A DNA stretch of 23,415 nucleotides, from positions 1 to 23,415 of the forward strand of contig JAUKVZ010000025.1 of NCBI GenBank assembly GCA_032355985.1, in the 5' to 3' direction. The notes below the pieces were generated by a model. It was not told the DNA's origin. It saw nothing but the letters and a program-made list of their open reading frames with translations, and did no database searches. Source of the stretch: Sarcodiotheca gaudichaudii. Lineage: Eukaryota > Rhodophyta > Florideophyceae > Gigartinales > Solieriaceae. A program made the position numbers and the translations under genes. This document shows positions 22,677-23,415 of this stretch, piece after piece; within the stretch, counting starts at the first letter, position 1; each line of letters starts with the position of its first letter.

Positions 22677-23336
22677 GTTGATGGCTTCTGCGAGTGGTGT
22701 GCCAGGTAGGGTCTCTGAGTGAGTGCGCTTGCAGCTGGCTTCCCAGGGGCGAGCGGAGACTCTTAAGGTGAGAATCTCAGGTGCCAAATGATCCAAATAC
22801 CCAATCGTCGTTAACAGACTCCGATGCCCCAACTGCCGCCTGATCAGCGCCACGTCCATGCATTCCGCCCGTAGCTCTGCAGCGTGCGTATGCCGCAAAC
22901 CATGCGCATGCACGCGCTTCTCGATCCCAGCCTTGCGGCCAAGCTCCGGAAGCATGCGGCGTACGTATGCCTGAGCGAGCGCCGTACAAGACCGTGTGCA
23001 GAACACTGGCCCCGACCGTTCAAAGCCCATCTCGTCTCGAAGATCGATCCATGTCTTCACATAGTCGAGCGCCGTTCGATCGATGCCGACTGTCCGATTC
23101 GTTCCACCCTTGCCTTGCAGCACGCGGATTGCGCACGCCTCGAAGTCGATGTCCTTTGGCGCCAGCGCGAGCGCTTCGCCGAGCCGCAGGCCCGCTCTAT
23201 ATAGGATGACGATCAGCGCCTTGTTCCGGATCTGCGTCCACGTGCGGTCGCCGCAGGCCTCGATGAGCGCCAGCGCTTCTGCCCGCGTCAGCACCTCCGG
23301 TGGCAAGCGATAACCCCGTTTCCTTCGCCCCGACAT
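22674..23336 (-). CDS. Short tyrosine recombinase (catalytic domain only)
   Basis: The protein has 220 residues. All six catalytic residues of the tyrosine recombinase family are visible: Arg51 (AGLRLGEA), Lys76 (GKGGTNR), His145 and Arg148 (HGLRHTHA), His171 (QLGHRS) and Tyr180 (TIGYLDHL). The catalytic domain starts almost at once, so the N-terminal core-binding domain of about 100 residues found in XerC/D and phage integrases is missing. The ATG at 23336 has GGGGAA upstream, and short stand-alone versions exist, so it may be complete rather than truncated. It lies 55 bases upstream of hsdR on the same strand. It may mobilise the restriction module or be a leftover from its arrival. Confidence 0.85.
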   Translation of the reverse strand: MSGRRKRGYRLPPEVLTRAEALALIEACGDRTWTQIRNKALIVILYRAGLRLGEALALAPKDIDFEACAIRVLQGKGGTNRTVGIDRTALDYVKTWIDLRDEMGFERSGPVFCTRSCTALAQAYVRRMLPELGRKAGIEKRVHAHGLRHTHAAELRAECMDVALIRRQLGHRSLLTTIGYLDHLAPEILTLRVSARPWEASCKRTHSETLPGTPLAEAIN

Positions 23337-23415
23337 TGAAGTTCCCCATGGTTACGAGTTTGTAGACAACGCGTAGCCATGAGTTACCTCGCCTCGCGGC
23401 GTGTTCTCAAGCGCT
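23337..23415. other. Window edge upstream of the recombinase
   Basis: These 79 bases hold the GGGGAA ribosome binding site of the recombinase. No complete gene is visible. TTGAGA close to the right edge, on the minus strand, might be a -35 box, but the -10 partner (TAACTC) is weak. Confidence 0.3.

Overview
The window looks like chromosomal DNA of a GC-rich Gram-negative bacterium, most probably a planctomycete of the Phycisphaerae type. The clues are a secreted protein (2892-3557) with a C-terminal anchor of the PAPA-hydrophobic-RRRR kind common in that group, a fragment of a DUF2924 gene, and lipoprotein-type and signal-peptide starts. No rRNA or tRNA was seen. The assignment is inference from protein style, not from a marker gene.

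Layout. (1) 1-3621: a REP-like hairpin, a secreted helical protein of unknown role (295-1680), small membrane or secreted hypotheticals on the minus strand (1814-1993 and, weakly, 2158-2571), then the anchored surface protein with a promoter, a strong ribosome binding site and a clear terminator. Upstream of it lie six direct copies of TGTCACA set 10 or 11 bp apart. (2) 3678-12937, all minus strand and read from right to left: a substrate-binding lipoprotein, two permeases and an ATPase of a carbohydrate ABC importer, then a soluble histidine-kinase-like protein, a receiver-AAA ATPase fusion, a methyltransferase and finally a GIY-YIG protein. The first six genes overlap or nearly touch, so importer and signalling pair very probably form one operon. 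(3) 12938-15025: a poorly coding stretch with operator-like inverted repeats, broken or low-complexity reading frames, a DUF2924 remnant, and one small plus-strand gene (14492-14779) with a good terminator. (4) 15026-22618, minus strand: a type I restriction-modification operon in the order hsdR, hsdS, a PrrC-like anticodon nuclease candidate, hsdM, and an extra gene that starts inside the hsdM stop codon but loses its frame at an 8-bp tandem duplication. (5) 22674-23336: a short tyrosine recombinase just upstream of hsdR.

How the parts fit. Region 4 is a conventional defence module backed by a guard nuclease, with a recombinase beside it and mobile-element debris nearby, so regions 3-5 look like an accessory island. 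Region 2 is the least ordinary part. A sugar-type importer is coupled to a membrane-free kinase-like sensor and a response regulator whose output is a remodelling-type AAA ATPase rather than a DNA-binding domain. I do not recognise this combination as a described system. A repeated regulatory word, GTGTCAC, links three intergenic regions: the direct array before 2892, and two inverted pairs with an identical 24-bp spacer, one before the importer operon and one at 14286-14323.
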